Shown here in pieces: positions 9,801-20,069 of a stretch of 64,000 nt of DNA; position 1 is the stretch's first letter, and every line of letters starts with the position of its first letter. The notes beneath the pieces were generated by a model. It had not been told where the DNA came from. It was given only the letters and a program-made list of their open reading frames with translations, and did no database searches. This stretch comes from Photobacterium sp. GJ3 (lineage in GTDB: Bacteria; Pseudomonadota; Gammaproteobacteria; Enterobacterales; Vibrionaceae), in assembly GCF_018199995.1 (NCBI RefSeq), contig NZ_CP073579.1:1178001-1242000 (forward strand), read 5' to 3'. A program made the position numbers and the translations under genes.

Positions 9801-12800
9801 GGCGATCAGAACCCTACTGTTTCCATTCACCGGCAGAAACTTCTCCCCCTGTATTGTTTCAACATCAGCCCGTACCGATGCGTTTTGGGGGATGGCGGAA
9901 GCAATTGCGGCTGCCTGAGCTGCAGACTGAGGGAGCGTCATTGGCCTAGATGTTGCTGGTAGCTTGATTGGTGTCGTTTCCTCTATGCTTCGCAGGTGGG
10001 CAGCCAGTCTACGAATGTCGGGATAATCAAATATTGCGGTGGTTTTTAGGGTGACTCCAAACTCATCATTGACCCGGTTCACCAGCTCGACACCAGTGAT
10101 TGAATCAACACCATAGTCCGCGAACCCTTTATCTTCCGATACATCTTGTACCGACATCTCCATCGCAGTAGAGACCAGCTCTTTCAGCTTCTGAACTATT
10201 TCCTGAGAATCTACCGCCGAGAACGCCTTTTCCCCTGCGGTTGCCTCATCAGACGGAGCGAATGCCACAATTTTCTCGGACACCAGAAAATTCGCCAGTC
10301 CGCGGATATTGGGGTAATCAAAAATGACTGTGGTCTTCAGGTTGATACCAAAGGCATCATTGATCTGATTGACCAATTCAACTCCGGTAATTGAATCAAC
10401 GCCGTAGTCCGCAAAACCCTTGTCATCGGAGAGGTCACTTTGATTCAACTCCAGCACAGAGGCAGTAACCTGTTTCAATCGAGCAAGTACATCGCTCGTG
10501 TCAGCTCCGGCGTTGGCCGTTGTAGTACGACCACCAGTTGTAAGTGCTGCGTCCTGGATTGTTGGCCGATCACTGATTGCAATACTCTCGTTTTCAGCAA
10601 TGATGACGTTTTGGCCAAGATCTTCGCCACTGGAGAATGATTGCTGCAAGACGACAGAGTCTTTGAAGCCCGCTAACTCAAGTTGAGTTTGCCATCCGGA
10701 ACAACTCAATAATGGTGAACCAGGTATCCTCACCTGTTTGTCATCAAACACCCACCAGCCCGGCAAAAGACCGAAAGTTAGAGTATATGGACTTTGTGCT
10801 GCGGTGAGTTCATTAAGTATCAGCCAACCGTCACTCTTCAGTAATGACTTGATATGGCCAAGTGAACGGCCGATATAAGGAGTGGCATGTATCACATTGG
10901 TCGCTAAAACCAAGTCTATCGTTCCGGGTTCTATGCCCTGCCCGTCCACCGCTTGATCGACATTAAACAGAGAAAACTCAACAAAGGGATACTGTTCCCC
11001 GAAAGACTGACGGCCATGTTTGGTAAACGCCAACGATATATCGGTATAGAGATACTGAATAGACTCTCTAAAGGGCGAAATGGCCTCCAGGACTGGTCTG
11101 CTTGTACCACCGGTGCCGGCACCAATTTCCATAATTCTTATTTTTTGCCGATTGTCCTGACTCTCTAACCTGGCCTTCAAATACCGAACGATGGATGCGG
11201 CAACCAGACTATTGCAGTGATCAGCCTGACGATTCCCGTTATAAATTCCCTCGACCAAGTGGAGAGATGCATTGGGGAACATGACATCACTAGCCGTTAC
11301 CTTACCGGATAAAATACTCGGGTATTGTGAAAGGCAATGTTTGAGCAATTTAACGTGCGGGGCCAAGTCTGAATAACGCATCAGAAGCTTATCCAGATCG
11401 GTGACATCAACCTTCCGAAGGCGACTGTCGGCCACTGAAGCAGAAGTGATGAAACCTCCAGCGTTCTTTTCAAGGTAACCGCCCCGAACAAGTATCTTCA
11501 GTAATTCACCGAATAACTGTTCATGTTCAGGTTCAAGTTCCAGCTTCTGTGTTAACTCGACCATTGACCATGCCTCTTCAACCGTCTGGAATACCCCCAG
11601 CGACTGAAAAATGCCCAATAATACCGGAGGTAAGGCAGACGCCAGGGCTTTATCCTGCTCGGTCTGACGTTTCAGAAACAACGTATCTGCCTTGTATGTC
11701 AATAAATCCGGTGACAGTGAACGCAGCAGCGACTGCCCCTTCGAAATAATATTTGGCTCCCGAACGGAGGCATTGGTTACTTCGCCCAAGCCAGTCACTA
11801 ACGGGCTTAGGAATTTCTCGGTCGCATGAATAGCCACAATCTGACTGTGCTCACTAGCCAATACTCTGGATATGGCCCGAATTCCATCTGGTGTACTGAT
11901 GGAGAGAATTCCCTGAGCAGCTAATCGATCACGGTATGCCTGGGTGGACACGATTCCCACTTCACCCCAGTATCCCCAGTTGATGACTTTGACGGGATAA
12001 GATTCCAAATCGTTCAGGTAGTCGCTATATGCGTCTTTAAAGGCACACCCAGCCGCATAATTACTCTGCCCGGCATTGCCCCAGAATGACTGGGCGGAAG
12101 AAAAGACAAGCATAAAGTCCAACTGATGCGCGGCCAGTGTGTGATGAAGGATCCCCAACCCTTTCACCTTGGGATCCAGAGCTGAAATGAACTGTTCTTC
12201 GTCCATACTGAGCACAGAGCTATCCTGCAAAACGATAGCCGAGTGCACTGCACCATCGATATTCCCAAAACGACCTGTCGCTTTTGCCACAGCAGCTTTC
12301 ATACTGTGTTCATCACATGCATCAGCCTGTAGATACAGGACCTCAGCACCCAACTTTTCCAACGCCGTAACCGCTTCCTGTTTCGCTCCTGATAAGGAAG
12401 AGCGCCCTATCAGTATCAGTCGTGCGGAAAAATGTTGCGCCAAATATCGGCTAAAGGCCAGCCCGATACCGCCGAGTCCTCCCAGGATCAGGTACACCCC
12501 TTTGTGCTTGTAGTGGGGCATCTCACTGGTGTCATCAGGGAGTGGTGATGGAATCAAGTGTTGCTCGAGCTTAGTCCCCTGGCGGATCGCAACAAGTTTT
12601 CCTGAGTATGCCTTGTCTTGTTTGACCAAGCGTGCAATGTCTTCTACATCGCTCCCCTCAAAATCTGCGTCGATGATGCTGAGCTGCCATCTTGGAAATT
12701 CTCGACTTAGACTACGAGCAAATCCGTGGCAACTCGCGCCATAGGGGCTCACACTGGATTCTTCCGTGACTTTCATTGAATTGCCGGTAATCACTTTGAG

Positions 12801-15800
12801 AGAAAGTGGCATCTGCGAGTGATGCCGTCCCAAATGCCCAGCGATCCGATACAGCATGCGAACACCGAAGCGCTGGCTCAGTTCAATTTTCTCTACTTCA
12901 TTCAAGGTCTCTTTCGGACAGTTCCAACACCCGCCCAGAAAATAGATTATCTCGGGGTTATCAATTTCGCTGAACAGCCGTTTCAAAGCCACTGGATCGT
13001 CGACACCCAGTAACCAGACCTTTTCATCTAAATGACTCGACTGATCTGACAGTTGAATCCTAAATATATTATCGTCTTGATGCTGCCGGGCTATCGATTC
13101 CGCGAGGTCTGCAGCATTCTCCGGATAGATAAGCCATACATTTTGGGTCGGGGCAGCCAGATTCCCGCTGTCAGTCGCTTCCGACTGCAGTTCTGCCGGC
13201 CTCCATTGCGGGGCATAGAAAAAATTAGACAACTTGTCTTTGGATTTTCGTAAACAAATATCAGAAATTCGCACACACAATTGACCCTCTTCGTCAAGCA
13301 GGGAGGCACTGTACTGGCCGCTGCCTTCTTCACGAACATAGCCGATACAGCTTGAATTCAGGGGTTTGAACTGCTCAATACTGCCTATAGAAAATGGCAG
13401 CAATGGACCTGTCTGTTGCTCCTGTATACCTGCAATCATCTGGAGAGCACCATCCAGCAAGGATGGCGACAATTGATAATCCAGGGAATGGCCTTGTGCA
13501 TTTGCAGGCACCGCTAATACGGCCAGGGCTTCTTTATCAGAAGAAATAAGGCTTTCAACCGTGGTAAATAACGGTCCGTATTCCACTCCGTTTGAAACAA
13601 ACTGCTGATATAAAAGACTTGGTTCCGTAACGTTCGACAGTCTCCCACGAATTTCTTCGATATCAACAGGGGGAGTGTCAGGCACATTGAGGATATTCGT
13701 CTGAAGCTTGCCCTGGCTATGCAATACCTTTTCCGCGCCCTCGTAAGCGTATAACTGGAAACTTCCTTCACTGCCGCTGAAGTCCAGCGCGATATGCACG
13801 GCAGCGTTATCGTCATTAACAACCAGAGGGCGTAACCATATCATCTGGGAAATATGGTACACCGATGCCATCTCCATCTTAGTTAATGCTTCAGCAACCA
13901 TCTCGACCTGTGCGGTCCCCGCCAGCATGAACTCACCTCCGACACGGTGATCCCGAATGAAAGGTAAATCCACTGACAAATACTTATCAAACACGATCCC
14001 ATGATCCATACTTTGAGTTGGATTCATGCTGTCCAGCAATGGGTATCGAACTTGTCTGACGTTTTCTGCTTGTGGTTGTGACTGGCTAATCCAATAATGA
14101 TCACGAGCGAACGGATAGAGCGGCAGAGAGGTTTTCGCATATTGCTTGCCCTGATGCAGAACACGCCATTCAACAGGCTCACCTTTGATCCATTTCTGTG
14201 CGATTTCCCACAAGACTGTTTCTTGAGAGGAGCGATTGTGCTTGAATAGCGGTGTTGTGCTCTCTCCGATTTTTCCCGCCAAATAGTTCCCGTTATCCTG
14301 CAGTGTTCGATTCAGATAGCCGTTAAGTCCGGTCAACAATTGATCCACGCTTTCTGCCACAACTGCCAGGCGGCAATCTAACTCAGGGCGTCCAGTCTGA
14401 AGGTTATACGCCAGTTGTGCGAACTTTTGCGGAGACGCGAATGCACCTGCGCTGGCTGTAATAAAGTCACAAATATTCCTGACGTATTCATCAAGCTGAG
14501 CCTCCCTTAACGCAGAGAAGACAAATAATTGTGTCGTTGGCAGAAATACCTGGGTTTCGAGCTGAATATCAGCCTTCGGGATATATTCTTCGATGATCAA
14601 ATGGGCATTGGCTCCACCGGCACCAAACGAGCTGATGGCAGCTCTTCTCGGGTAGGATGAATCAGAAGAGTACTTGCCATTTTGAATCTGTTCGGCAGTA
14701 TGCCAAGGCCCTAGAACCTGCTGGGGTTTAAATCGGGTTTTCTGCCAGTCAATATTGTTATTCAGTTCTGTAGAGTGGAGAGAAGGAACTATTTTTTTGT
14801 GCTTCAGTTGCAACAGCACTTTTGTTAGCGCCGCCATACCGGCAGCAGACTCCAAATGACCAATGTTGGATTTCACCGACCCAATTGGCACAGGTTTTTC
14901 TTGTTGATGCGCTTCGCCCTGAGCTTCTCGGGAAAATGCTCTATCCAGCCCATTCATTTCGATTGGATCACCCAGAGCCGTTCCTGTTCCGTGAGCTTCC
15001 ACATAACTGATGGACGGTGCCGGTACACCCGCCTTGTCCAATGCTGCAGAAATCAGTTGTCCCTGTGCGACGGGATTCGGCACTGTAAATCCATTGGTCT
15101 TACCGCCATGATTGACTGCACTGCCTTTAATCACAGCGTGTATCTGATCCCGGTCTTCAATCGCTTTTCTGAGGGGCTTTAACAACACCGCACCGACACC
15201 TTCACCCGGTACATAACCGTCACCTCCGGTGCCGAAACTCCGGCAGCGGCCATCACTGGATATGAATCGGTCTTTGGTCAGTAACTGATATTTCCAGGGA
15301 TGAAGGGAGAGATTTACACCTCCGGCCAGAGCGATGTCGCAATCCCCCATAGCAATACTATTACAGGCAAGATGAATGGCACTGAGCGAGGACGAACACA
15401 TACTATCCAGCGTCATGCTGGGACCACTAAAGTTATAGTGATATGAAACTCGATTGGCAATAGCGGCAAAAAAAGCTCCGCCACGCTGGGCTTTTTCATT
15501 CTCGAACAACTGATAGTGACTGTACATCGCACCGACGTACACCCCGACCACTTGGTCATTCAGACTTTGTTTTGTGTAACCGCTGTCCTGCAGGGTATGC
15601 TCTGCTATCTGCAGAAATAACCGCTCCTGAGGGTCTATATAACGGGCTTCCTTGGGCGAAATATTGAAGAAAAGCGGATCAAAACAATCCACATCATCAA
15701 TAAATCCTCCCCACTTACAAATACTACGCTGTTGTTGCTCGCTGGGATTTTCATAATCCCGCCAGTCCCAGCGCTGCCGGGGGATTTCGATGATGGAATC

Positions 15801-18800
15801 CCGGCCATTACACAAATTATCCCAAAACTGATCTAAATTCTCAGCATCCGGATAGCGGCCACTCACACCGATAATAGCGATGTCAGTCAGGTCAGATATA
15901 TCTGGGGACACTCCAGCTTCGTCGAAATTTTCGCTTATCCGAGATACGTCTTGATTGACTTCGAGATGACTGATGTCTTCCTGGCTAGAGTAAGTTCCCA
16001 AGAGCTTTGCCAGTGCATGTTCATGTTTTTTCGTGACATACTCCGCCAATTCCTGCAAGGAACGGTACTCAAAAAACAACGTCTTTGACATCGGTCCAAG
16101 ATCAGACTCTAGCTGTCGGTTCAAGTCCGTTATCATGATCGAATCGATGCCGTATTCGTCAAAACTGGCATTAACCCTGATGCTATCCAAAGGCAGCTTG
16201 GTCACATCGGCAAGCTGTTTCTTTAGGTATTCCAGAGCGGCACTTCTTAAGGTTTGGCTGGACTTCATCGATTCACTTTCCTTGTTTGTGGCAAAGCTGC
16301 TATCAGCGGATTCATCTAAGCTATCAGGTAGCTGGGCGTTGACTAATGACCCGTGATCCAAGCTTTTGTAAAAAGCCTTGTGCAGCTTGTTTTCGCTGGC
16401 ATTGAATAACAAATAGTGCCCGGGCTCATGGGTGAACAGACCACCAAAAGCAGCGAGTCCTTGAGGTGTTGTCAGAGGTGTCATTCCCAACCAATCATCA
16501 AGATAAGCGAGAACATTGGTGGCCACTTGCATCCCACCTTCTGCCCACAACGGCCAGCCTATTGAATAGGTTTTGCCCTGACGCTGATCTTTTTGTCTTA
16601 GCCGTTCCCGATAAGTGCAGAAATGATCAATAAAATTATTTGCATAGGCGTAATCTGTTTGCCCTGTATTCCCGAGCACGCCAACAAAAGAGGAAAAGCA
16701 GATAAAAAATGCCAGCGGATCTTGCTGTGTATGAAAGTCCAGCCACTGTGTGCCGGCGATTTTAGGGGCGAGTACCTGTTTCGAATCCTCTCGGGATTTG
16801 TTGATAAGAAAAGCATCCCGATTCAATCCTGCAGCATGAACCACGCCTTCAATATCACCATATTTCTGTCGAACCATCTGCAAAGTATCGCGAACAGAAT
16901 CACGGTCTGAAATATCGCAACAATAATATGCGACTCTGATGCCTTGTTTTAGTCGTTCGTCAAGCAGCCGGCTTTTATCCCCTGTTAAAGGAGAACGCCC
17001 AAGCAAGACAACCGTTCCTTTAGAACGACCTGAAAAATACTTCAGGAAGATCTGTCCTAAGCCGCCCAGCCCACCGGTCAGGAGGATGACACCGGTGGTA
17101 GAAAGCAAACTGCGATCTGATGTAGCCTCATCGCCAATGGATAGAAATGGATGGTTGTCATCGGTCGTACCACTGACAGCATGCAAGAAGCTTACTTCTC
17201 TCTGAGCTTGACGATACCTGACTTCAAACTCCCACGGTTCCCTGCCTCCGAGTTCAGTTGACAACCATTGAGCGATTCTGCCAGCTCCCACTTCATCCGG
17301 GGCAGCAACAGCAACCGTTTTCAACAACTGTCCTGGATTTTCATTGTACAAAGCGCGGCCAAATCCGCTGAGGGAGGAAAAATAGCACGACGCCAAAGAT
17401 GGACTGTGCTCATACAACAATAACGTCTTGCAGGTATTTTCTGCAGGATGGGCCAGTCGGCTCTTAAACCACAACATGACCGGATAAAAGCTTTGTTCCA
17501 ATCTGGAAGCGATTGCTTCTTCCCTCAATTCTTCACTGGCAGAGTTTGGTGAAGATGACGTTATTGACGGGCTGAATATAGTCAGGTCAGGCAATAGGCT
17601 TGTGTCTCTCAGCTCATCAACCAACCGGAAAACATGAGACGCATTGCTCATATCAAGTGTAAAACGATCTTCACTAACCCGGGCATACTCGTCTCCTGGA
17701 ACCACCACCACATGGCGCTTCACTCTGCTGGCCAACTCTGCAACAGCATCAAGGAAAGGCTTAGCCGTTGACGGCTCCATAAACGTTAGCAATACCTGAC
17801 TGCCAAGTTCCTCTCCATTTATTCCTTCCCCATTTAAGGGGACCTCTCTTTGGCCATGCCACCGTACCTGATGGAAGCAAGATGAGCCTGCTAAAGGCTG
17901 CTGCTCCTTGGGCATTTCCTTCGGGTTTTCTCTCAGGCATACGGTAAGGCGATTGAGGCTAACCAGAATCCGTCCTTGCCTGTCAGTCATGTCAACATCA
18001 AACCGCTTCAATCTGGCATTGCCAGTGTCTTCCGGTATGAGCCTTATATTCACCAGGCATTCAGCTGCAAGCGGTTGAAAAAGTGCAATTTCTTCTATCA
18101 GGTATGGGAGGTATTGCTCGTTTGTATGCTGACCTTCAATCAGAAGACAAGCTTGCAAAGCACCATCAATTAACGCAGGAGGAAGACCCATTGAGGGGTT
18201 GATGCTGAACTGCAAGTCCTCAGGCAAAGTAAGCAGAGCAAAGCCCTCCTCGTCTCCAAGTCTTAAATGATCGATGGGACGAAGCTTTTCACCATAAGAA
18301 AAGCCTTTCCGTTGTAGCCTTTGGTAGCAATCACGGGAAGAAAGGAGGTGCGGGCAGCGCTTGCGGATTGCATCCAGATCAAGGACTTCAAGGTCTCGAT
18401 TGGGAGACTTGTGGAACTCTATCCTTCCCTCAGCAAATCGGTCTTCCCCATTGGAGAATACGAAATCCAGTGGATTGGGTAAGTCACCGCTAATGTTTAA
18501 GTGGAGTATCTGCTGATCGTTATCCGCGACATAAGGTTCAAGCCACCTGACTCCACGAAGGGATATCTCGCCAACACCAGACATGATCATTGCCTGTTGA
18601 GCAATGATGCTCATGTACGCCGCTGCCGGAAGCACTTTCGTGCCCGATACGACATGATCCTTCAGGTAATATTCGGCTCCACTAAATTTCAGTTCATATT
18701 GCCTTGTTCGATCTTTAGCTGTGCCAATAAACTGAAGCGGCCAATGTCTGGCAGATGAAGTTTCTGAATCGATTCTATATGTAGGGCCTTCGGACTGAGG

Positions 18801-20069
18801 ACCACCGCCCTGGTCTGCCGTAAACCAATAAGATGATTGATCGAATTGATACTTGGGAATATCTACAAATATCCCACGACCACTCATCAGGGCCCGCCAA
18901 TTAACATCGACACCAGAATGATAGAACTCCGCTACCAAGCTATACAATTGCCAGCTCTCAACATCATCCGGTTGCGACGAGTTGTGGCCTGCAAAGGTAT
19001 TAAAAGAGCGTAGCTCATGCAAACGCAGGGGAACGCCCAAAGAAAGACAATGCGTATAAGTCGACGCCGACCAATTCCTTTTTGAATTGCTCCGTGTCAG
19101 CCATTGCTCTGATGAGCTCGCAAGATTCACCCAAAATACCTGCTCTTGAGGAGAGTCGGCAGTATTCAACTCGATCTGATGTTTATGAAACGAAACCTGA
19201 TGCAATACCTCTAAATAAGAACAGTTCTCCGATAGCAGCTCGTTGTGATCAAGCATTTCGCCTAACTCGCAGACCAAGTCTAGTGTATCCTCCAGACCGA
19301 TAACCCCGGCAGCATTAGCCGCTGCGAACCAACCTAAACCTTCCGCCTGAATGCCTTGAGGAATAATTCCCAGTTTCTTGAACAGAGCAAATTGTGCTAT
19401 CTGGACACTGCACCAGGCCGGGAATCGATATGAGTAATCTGACATCAACGACTGATTGTCGCCCCATAGCGCCTGCGTTAATGGAACCTCAAACCAATCT
19501 TTAAGGTATTGCGCACATCGGTCCAGAGACCGCTTGAACTCCGGGTGGTTGTCGTATAGATTTTTTCCCGGAAACGGTATTGAACGGGATGTCGGGACCG
19601 ATTCAAAAAAGCATTGGAGTTGTATGATTGAATCCCGGAAATCAACCGAATCAGTTGACCTCAGTTTTGAAATCAGCTCTTCACGAGAAGATCCATGAAA
19701 ACAACGGCGATATTCAAAATCAGCCCTGTTGACAGCTGCACTAAAGCAAATATCCGCGAGGTCCATAGACCTGCTCTCTTTTCCGGTGAGGACTACCTGA
19801 TATTCCTGTATCAACCGATTTAAACTTTTAGGTGTCTTGGCTGACAGTTTGAGGAGATAGCCTCCCGCTGGTCGACTGATCCTATCGTAGTTCTTTCGTT
19901 TGGCTCTAGGCGCTTCCTCTACGATCACGTGTACGTTAGTACCGCTAAACCCAAACGAACTGATACCTGCCATCAACTTCTTTTCCTCCCAGAGACAAGC
20001 ATCTTTACCCAATATACTCAGCCCGGTCAGAGGCGAAATCTGTTCATTTCGGGTGTGATAGTGGATCTG
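6873..20069 (-). CDS. Trans-AT PKS gene A, 3' frame: end of KS1 through KS3
   Basis: About 4,400 codons continuing the frame of the fragment ending at 20027. Numbered from the first ATG (20012): end of KS1 (SSFGFSGTNVHVI); AT-like region 132-345 lacking catalytic Ser; DH1 427-695 (H453 in HxxxGxxxxP, D616); KR1 (GGLGGLG, Tyr1121); ACP Ser1291; KS2 (SMCSSS Cys1539, EAHGTGT, KSNIGH); DH2 1988-2256 (P of HxxxGxxxxP is Ala); KR2 (GGLGGIG, YAAGC); C-methyltransferase 2755-3140 (EIGAGTGGTS); two ACPs (Ser3207, Ser3304); MDR-type enoylreductase 3396-3720 (TATGGTGLIAVQ); KS3 (DVACASS Cys3906, ETHGAGT, KSNIGH). The C-terminus ends in a short acidic helical stretch (LIRLLTELGNDELSVEDAL), probably a docking segment to gene B. 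Clearly a modular trans-AT PKS; product unknown. Confidence 0.93.
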   Translation of the reverse strand, partial: QIHYHTRNEQISPLTGLSILGKDACLWEEKKLMAGISSFGFSGTNVHVIVEEAPRAKRKNYDRISRPAGGYLLKLSAKTPKSLNRLIQEYQVVLTGKESRSMDLADICFSAAVNRADFEYRRCFHGSSREELISKLRSTDSVDFRDSIIQLQCFFESVPTSRSIPFPGKNLYDNHPEFKRSLDRCAQYLKDWFEVPLTQALWGDNQSLMSDYSYRFPAWCSVQIAQFALFKKLGIIPQGIQAEGLGWFAAANAAGVIGLEDTLDLVCELGEMLDHNELLSENCSYLEVLHQVSFHKHQIELNTADSPQEQVFWVNLASSSEQWLTRSNSKRNWSASTYTHCLSLGVPLRLHELRSFNTFAGHNSSQPDDVESWQLYSLVAEFYHSGVDVNWRALMSGRGIFVDIPKYQFDQSSYWFTADQGGGPQSEGPTYRIDSETSSARHWPLQFIGTAKDRTRQYELKFSGAEYYLKDHVVSGTKVLPAAAYMSIIAQQAMIMSGVGEISLRGVRWLEPYVADNDQQILHLNISGDLPNPLDFVFSNGEDRFAEGRIEFHKSPNRDLEVLDLDAIRKRCPHLLSSRDCYQRLQRKGFSYGEKLRPIDHLRLGDEEGFALLTLPEDLQFSINPSMGLPPALIDGALQACLLIEGQHTNEQYLPYLIEEIALFQPLAAECLVNIRLIPEDTGNARLKRFDVDMTDRQGRILVSLNRLTVCLRENPKEMPKEQQPLAGSSCFHQVRWHGQREVPLNGEGINGEELGSQVLLTFMEPSTAKPFLDAVAELASRVKRHVVVVPGDEYARVSEDRFTLDMSNASHVFRLVDELRDTSLLPDLTIFSPSITSSSPNSASEELREEAIASRLEQSFYPVMLWFKSRLAHPAENTCKTLLLYEHSPSLASCYFSSLSGFGRALYNENPGQLLKTVAVAAPDEVGAGRIAQWLSTELGGREPWEFEVRYRQAQREVSFLHAVSGTTDDNHPFLSIGDEATSDRSLLSTTGVILLTGGLGGLGQIFLKYFSGRSKGTVVLLGRSPLTGDKSRLLDERLKQGIRVAYYCCDISDRDSVRDTLQMVRQKYGDIEGVVHAAGLNRDAFLINKSREDSKQVLAPKIAGTQWLDFHTQQDPLAFFICFSSFVGVLGNTGQTDYAYANNFIDHFCTYRERLRQKDQRQGKTYSIGWPLWAEGGMQVATNVLAYLDDWLGMTPLTTPQGLAAFGGLFTHEPGHYLLFNASENKLHKAFYKSLDHGSLVNAQLPDSLDESADSSFATNKESESMKSSQTLRSAALEYLKKQLADVTKLPLDSIRVNASFDEYGIDSIMITDLNRQLESDLGPMSKTLFFEYRSLQELAEYVTKKHEHALAKLLGTYSSQEDISHLEVNQDVSRISENFDEAGVSPDISDLTDIAIIGVSGRYPDAENLDQFWDNLCNGRDSIIEIPRQRWDWRDYENPSEQQQRSICKWGGFIDDVDCFDPLFFNISPKEARYIDPQERLFLQIAEHTLQDSGYTKQSLNDQVVGVYVGAMYSHYQLFENEKAQRGGAFFAAIANRVSYHYNFSGPSMTLDSMCSSSLSAIHLACNSIAMGDCDIALAGGVNLSLHPWKYQLLTKDRFISSDGRCRSFGTGGDGYVPGEGVGAVLLKPLRKAIEDRDQIHAVIKGSAVNHGGKTNGFTVPNPVAQGQLISAALDKAGVPAPSISYVEAHGTGTALGDPIEMNGLDRAFSREAQGEAHQQEKPVPIGSVKSNIGHLESAAGMAALTKVLLQLKHKKIVPSLHSTELNNNIDWQKTRFKPQQVLGPWHTAEQIQNGKYSSDSSYPRRAAISSFGAGGANAHLIIEEYIPKADIQLETQVFLPTTQLFVFSALREAQLDEYVRNICDFITASAGAFASPQKFAQLAYNLQTGRPELDCRLAVVAESVDQLLTGLNGYLNRTLQDNGNYLAGKIGESTTPLFKHNRSSQETVLWEIAQKWIKGEPVEWRVLHQGKQYAKTSLPLYPFARDHYWISQSQPQAENVRQVRYPLLDSMNPTQSMDHGIVFDKYLSVDLPFIRDHRVGGEFMLAGTAQVEMVAEALTKMEMASVYHISQMIWLRPLVVNDDNAAVHIALDFSGSEGSFQLYAYEGAEKVLHSQGKLQTNILNVPDTPPVDIEEIRGRLSNVTEPSLLYQQFVSNGVEYGPLFTTVESLISSDKEALAVLAVPANAQGHSLDYQLSPSLLDGALQMIAGIQEQQTGPLLPFSIGSIEQFKPLNSSCIGYVREEGSGQYSASLLDEEGQLCVRISDICLRKSKDKLSNFFYAPQWRPAELQSEATDSGNLAAPTQNVWLIYPENAADLAESIARQHQDDNIFRIQLSDQSSHLDEKVWLLGVDDPVALKRLFSEIDNPEIIYFLGGCWNCPKETLNEVEKIELSQRFGVRMLYRIAGHLGRHHSQMPLSLKVITGNSMKVTEESSVSPYGASCHGFARSLSREFPRWQLSIIDADFEGSDVEDIARLVKQDKAYSGKLVAIRQGTKLEQHLIPSPLPDDTSEMPHYKHKGVYLILGGLGGIGLAFSRYLAQHFSARLILIGRSSLSGAKQEAVTALEKLGAEVLYLQADACDEHSMKAAVAKATGRFGNIDGAVHSAIVLQDSSVLSMDEEQFISALDPKVKGLGILHHTLAAHQLDFMLVFSSAQSFWGNAGQSNYAAGCAFKDAYSDYLNDLESYPVKVINWGYWGEVGIVSTQAYRDRLAAQGILSISTPDGIRAISRVLASEHSQIVAIHATEKFLSPLVTGLGEVTNASVREPNIISKGQSLLRSLSPDLLTYKADTLFLKRQTEQDKALASALPPVLLGIFQSLGVFQTVEEAWSMVELTQKLELEPEHEQLFGELLKILVRGGYLEKNAGGFITSASVADSRLRKVDVTDLDKLLMRYSDLAPHVKLLKHCLSQYPSILSGKVTASDVMFPNASLHLVEGIYNGNRQADHCNSLVAASIVRYLKARLESQDNRQKIRIMEIGAGTGGTSRPVLEAISPFRESIQYLYTDISLAFTKHGRQSFGEQYPFVEFSLFNVDQAVDGQGIEPGTIDLVLATNVIHATPYIGRSLGHIKSLLKSDGWLILNELTAAQSPYTLTFGLLPGWWVFDDKQVRIPGSPLLSCSGWQTQLELAGFKDSVVLQQSFSSGEDLGQNVIIAENESIAISDRPTIQDAALTTGGRTTTANAGADTSDVLARLKQVTASVLELNQSDLSDDKGFADYGVDSITGVELVNQINDAFGINLKTTVIFDYPNIRGLANFLVSEKIVAFAPSDEATAGEKAFSAVDSQEIVQKLKELVSTAMEMSVQDVSEDKGFADYGVDSITGVELVNRVNDEFGVTLKTTAIFDYPDIRRLAAHLRSIEETTPIKLPATSRPMTLPQSAAQAAAIASAIPQNASVRADVETIQGEKFLPVNGNSRVLIARPGNIDSISLATLSIGDPGPQEVQIEVRAFSLNFGDLLCVRGLYPTMPDYPFTPGFEVAGVVRKIGKNVSNVTIGDAVIALTGSELGGHAHFVNCPASLVVPKPEEVPFEDACAFPVVFLTMHHIFKSVMMNPGEKILIQTATGGTGLIAVQLALQAGLEVFATAGSVAKLDYLKEMGVSRVIHYRETDFAEQVMEMTAGKGVDIVINTLAGDAIQKGIDCLAYGGRYVEIAMTGLKGATSIDLSKMNDNQSFHSIDLRKMLLRNSASIPGYLNEMSQYLKENRISPTISRVFEFEQIQQAYHYLENRENIGKVVVRCQPVPAQLMTESSDTASVSEASGNDDVAVIGVACQFPGAQDAEQFWENLAEGVDSVSTIKRWRQGSLAAPDVRYGGLIDNAAIFDADFFNLSPQDAVQTDPQQRLFLQQSYLALEQAGYAKTAEEALSCGVFVGITGGDYDDLLKVETESMSAASFWGNETSVAPSRIAYHLNLSGPCLAIDVACASSLAAIHLACQSILNGQCDMSIAGGVFLTHTGEFYEKCDAAGLLSKQGKCRPFDKSADGFVPSEGVGAVVLKRKSQAIADGDRIIAVIKGSGLNQNGRSNGITAPNAKAQADLLSSVYARHNINPATIGYVETHGAGTRFGDSLEVEALSSAFADVPPGNCLIGSVKSNIGHAAIAAGMASFVKVLLAMEHRQLPPSIHYNDASELIDFADSPFSVNQELRDWEPKSGFPRRAAVSAFGFNGSNAHLVLEQYEAKSRSRYQARSRHLIVLSARSQMQLKQQAKSIANYVHSAKDNAREFWLDSLAYTLQVNRQPMLERIAVIVSSADQLEKALTAYVNGQNSDVMVKGAKVNQDAMMHLGERHLLEVATLWLEGATVDWHKLYSAGVPEKIVLPGYPFNGREYWPGGNFEQDGSFTQARVLEFIAAESRAGEATSPEFAAEDSQLIRLLTELGNDELSVEDALSKLDTLVID
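18990..19620 (-). other. Degenerate acyltransferase-like domain between KS1 and DH1
   Basis: After KS1 and its linker comes a stretch that follows a type I PKS AT domain: FPGKNLYDNHPEFKRSLDRC matches the N-terminal part, and FALFKKLGIIPQ is followed by AEGLGWFAAANAAGVI where active ATs have GHSxGEYxAA. The nucleophilic serine is replaced by glycine and the His by Glu (codons near 19329-19346). The FPG start also lacks the GQGxQ loop. The region is shorter than an AT and is followed by a normal post-AT linker ending near DIPKYQF. It cannot be a working AT by known chemistry. Confidence 0.7.
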
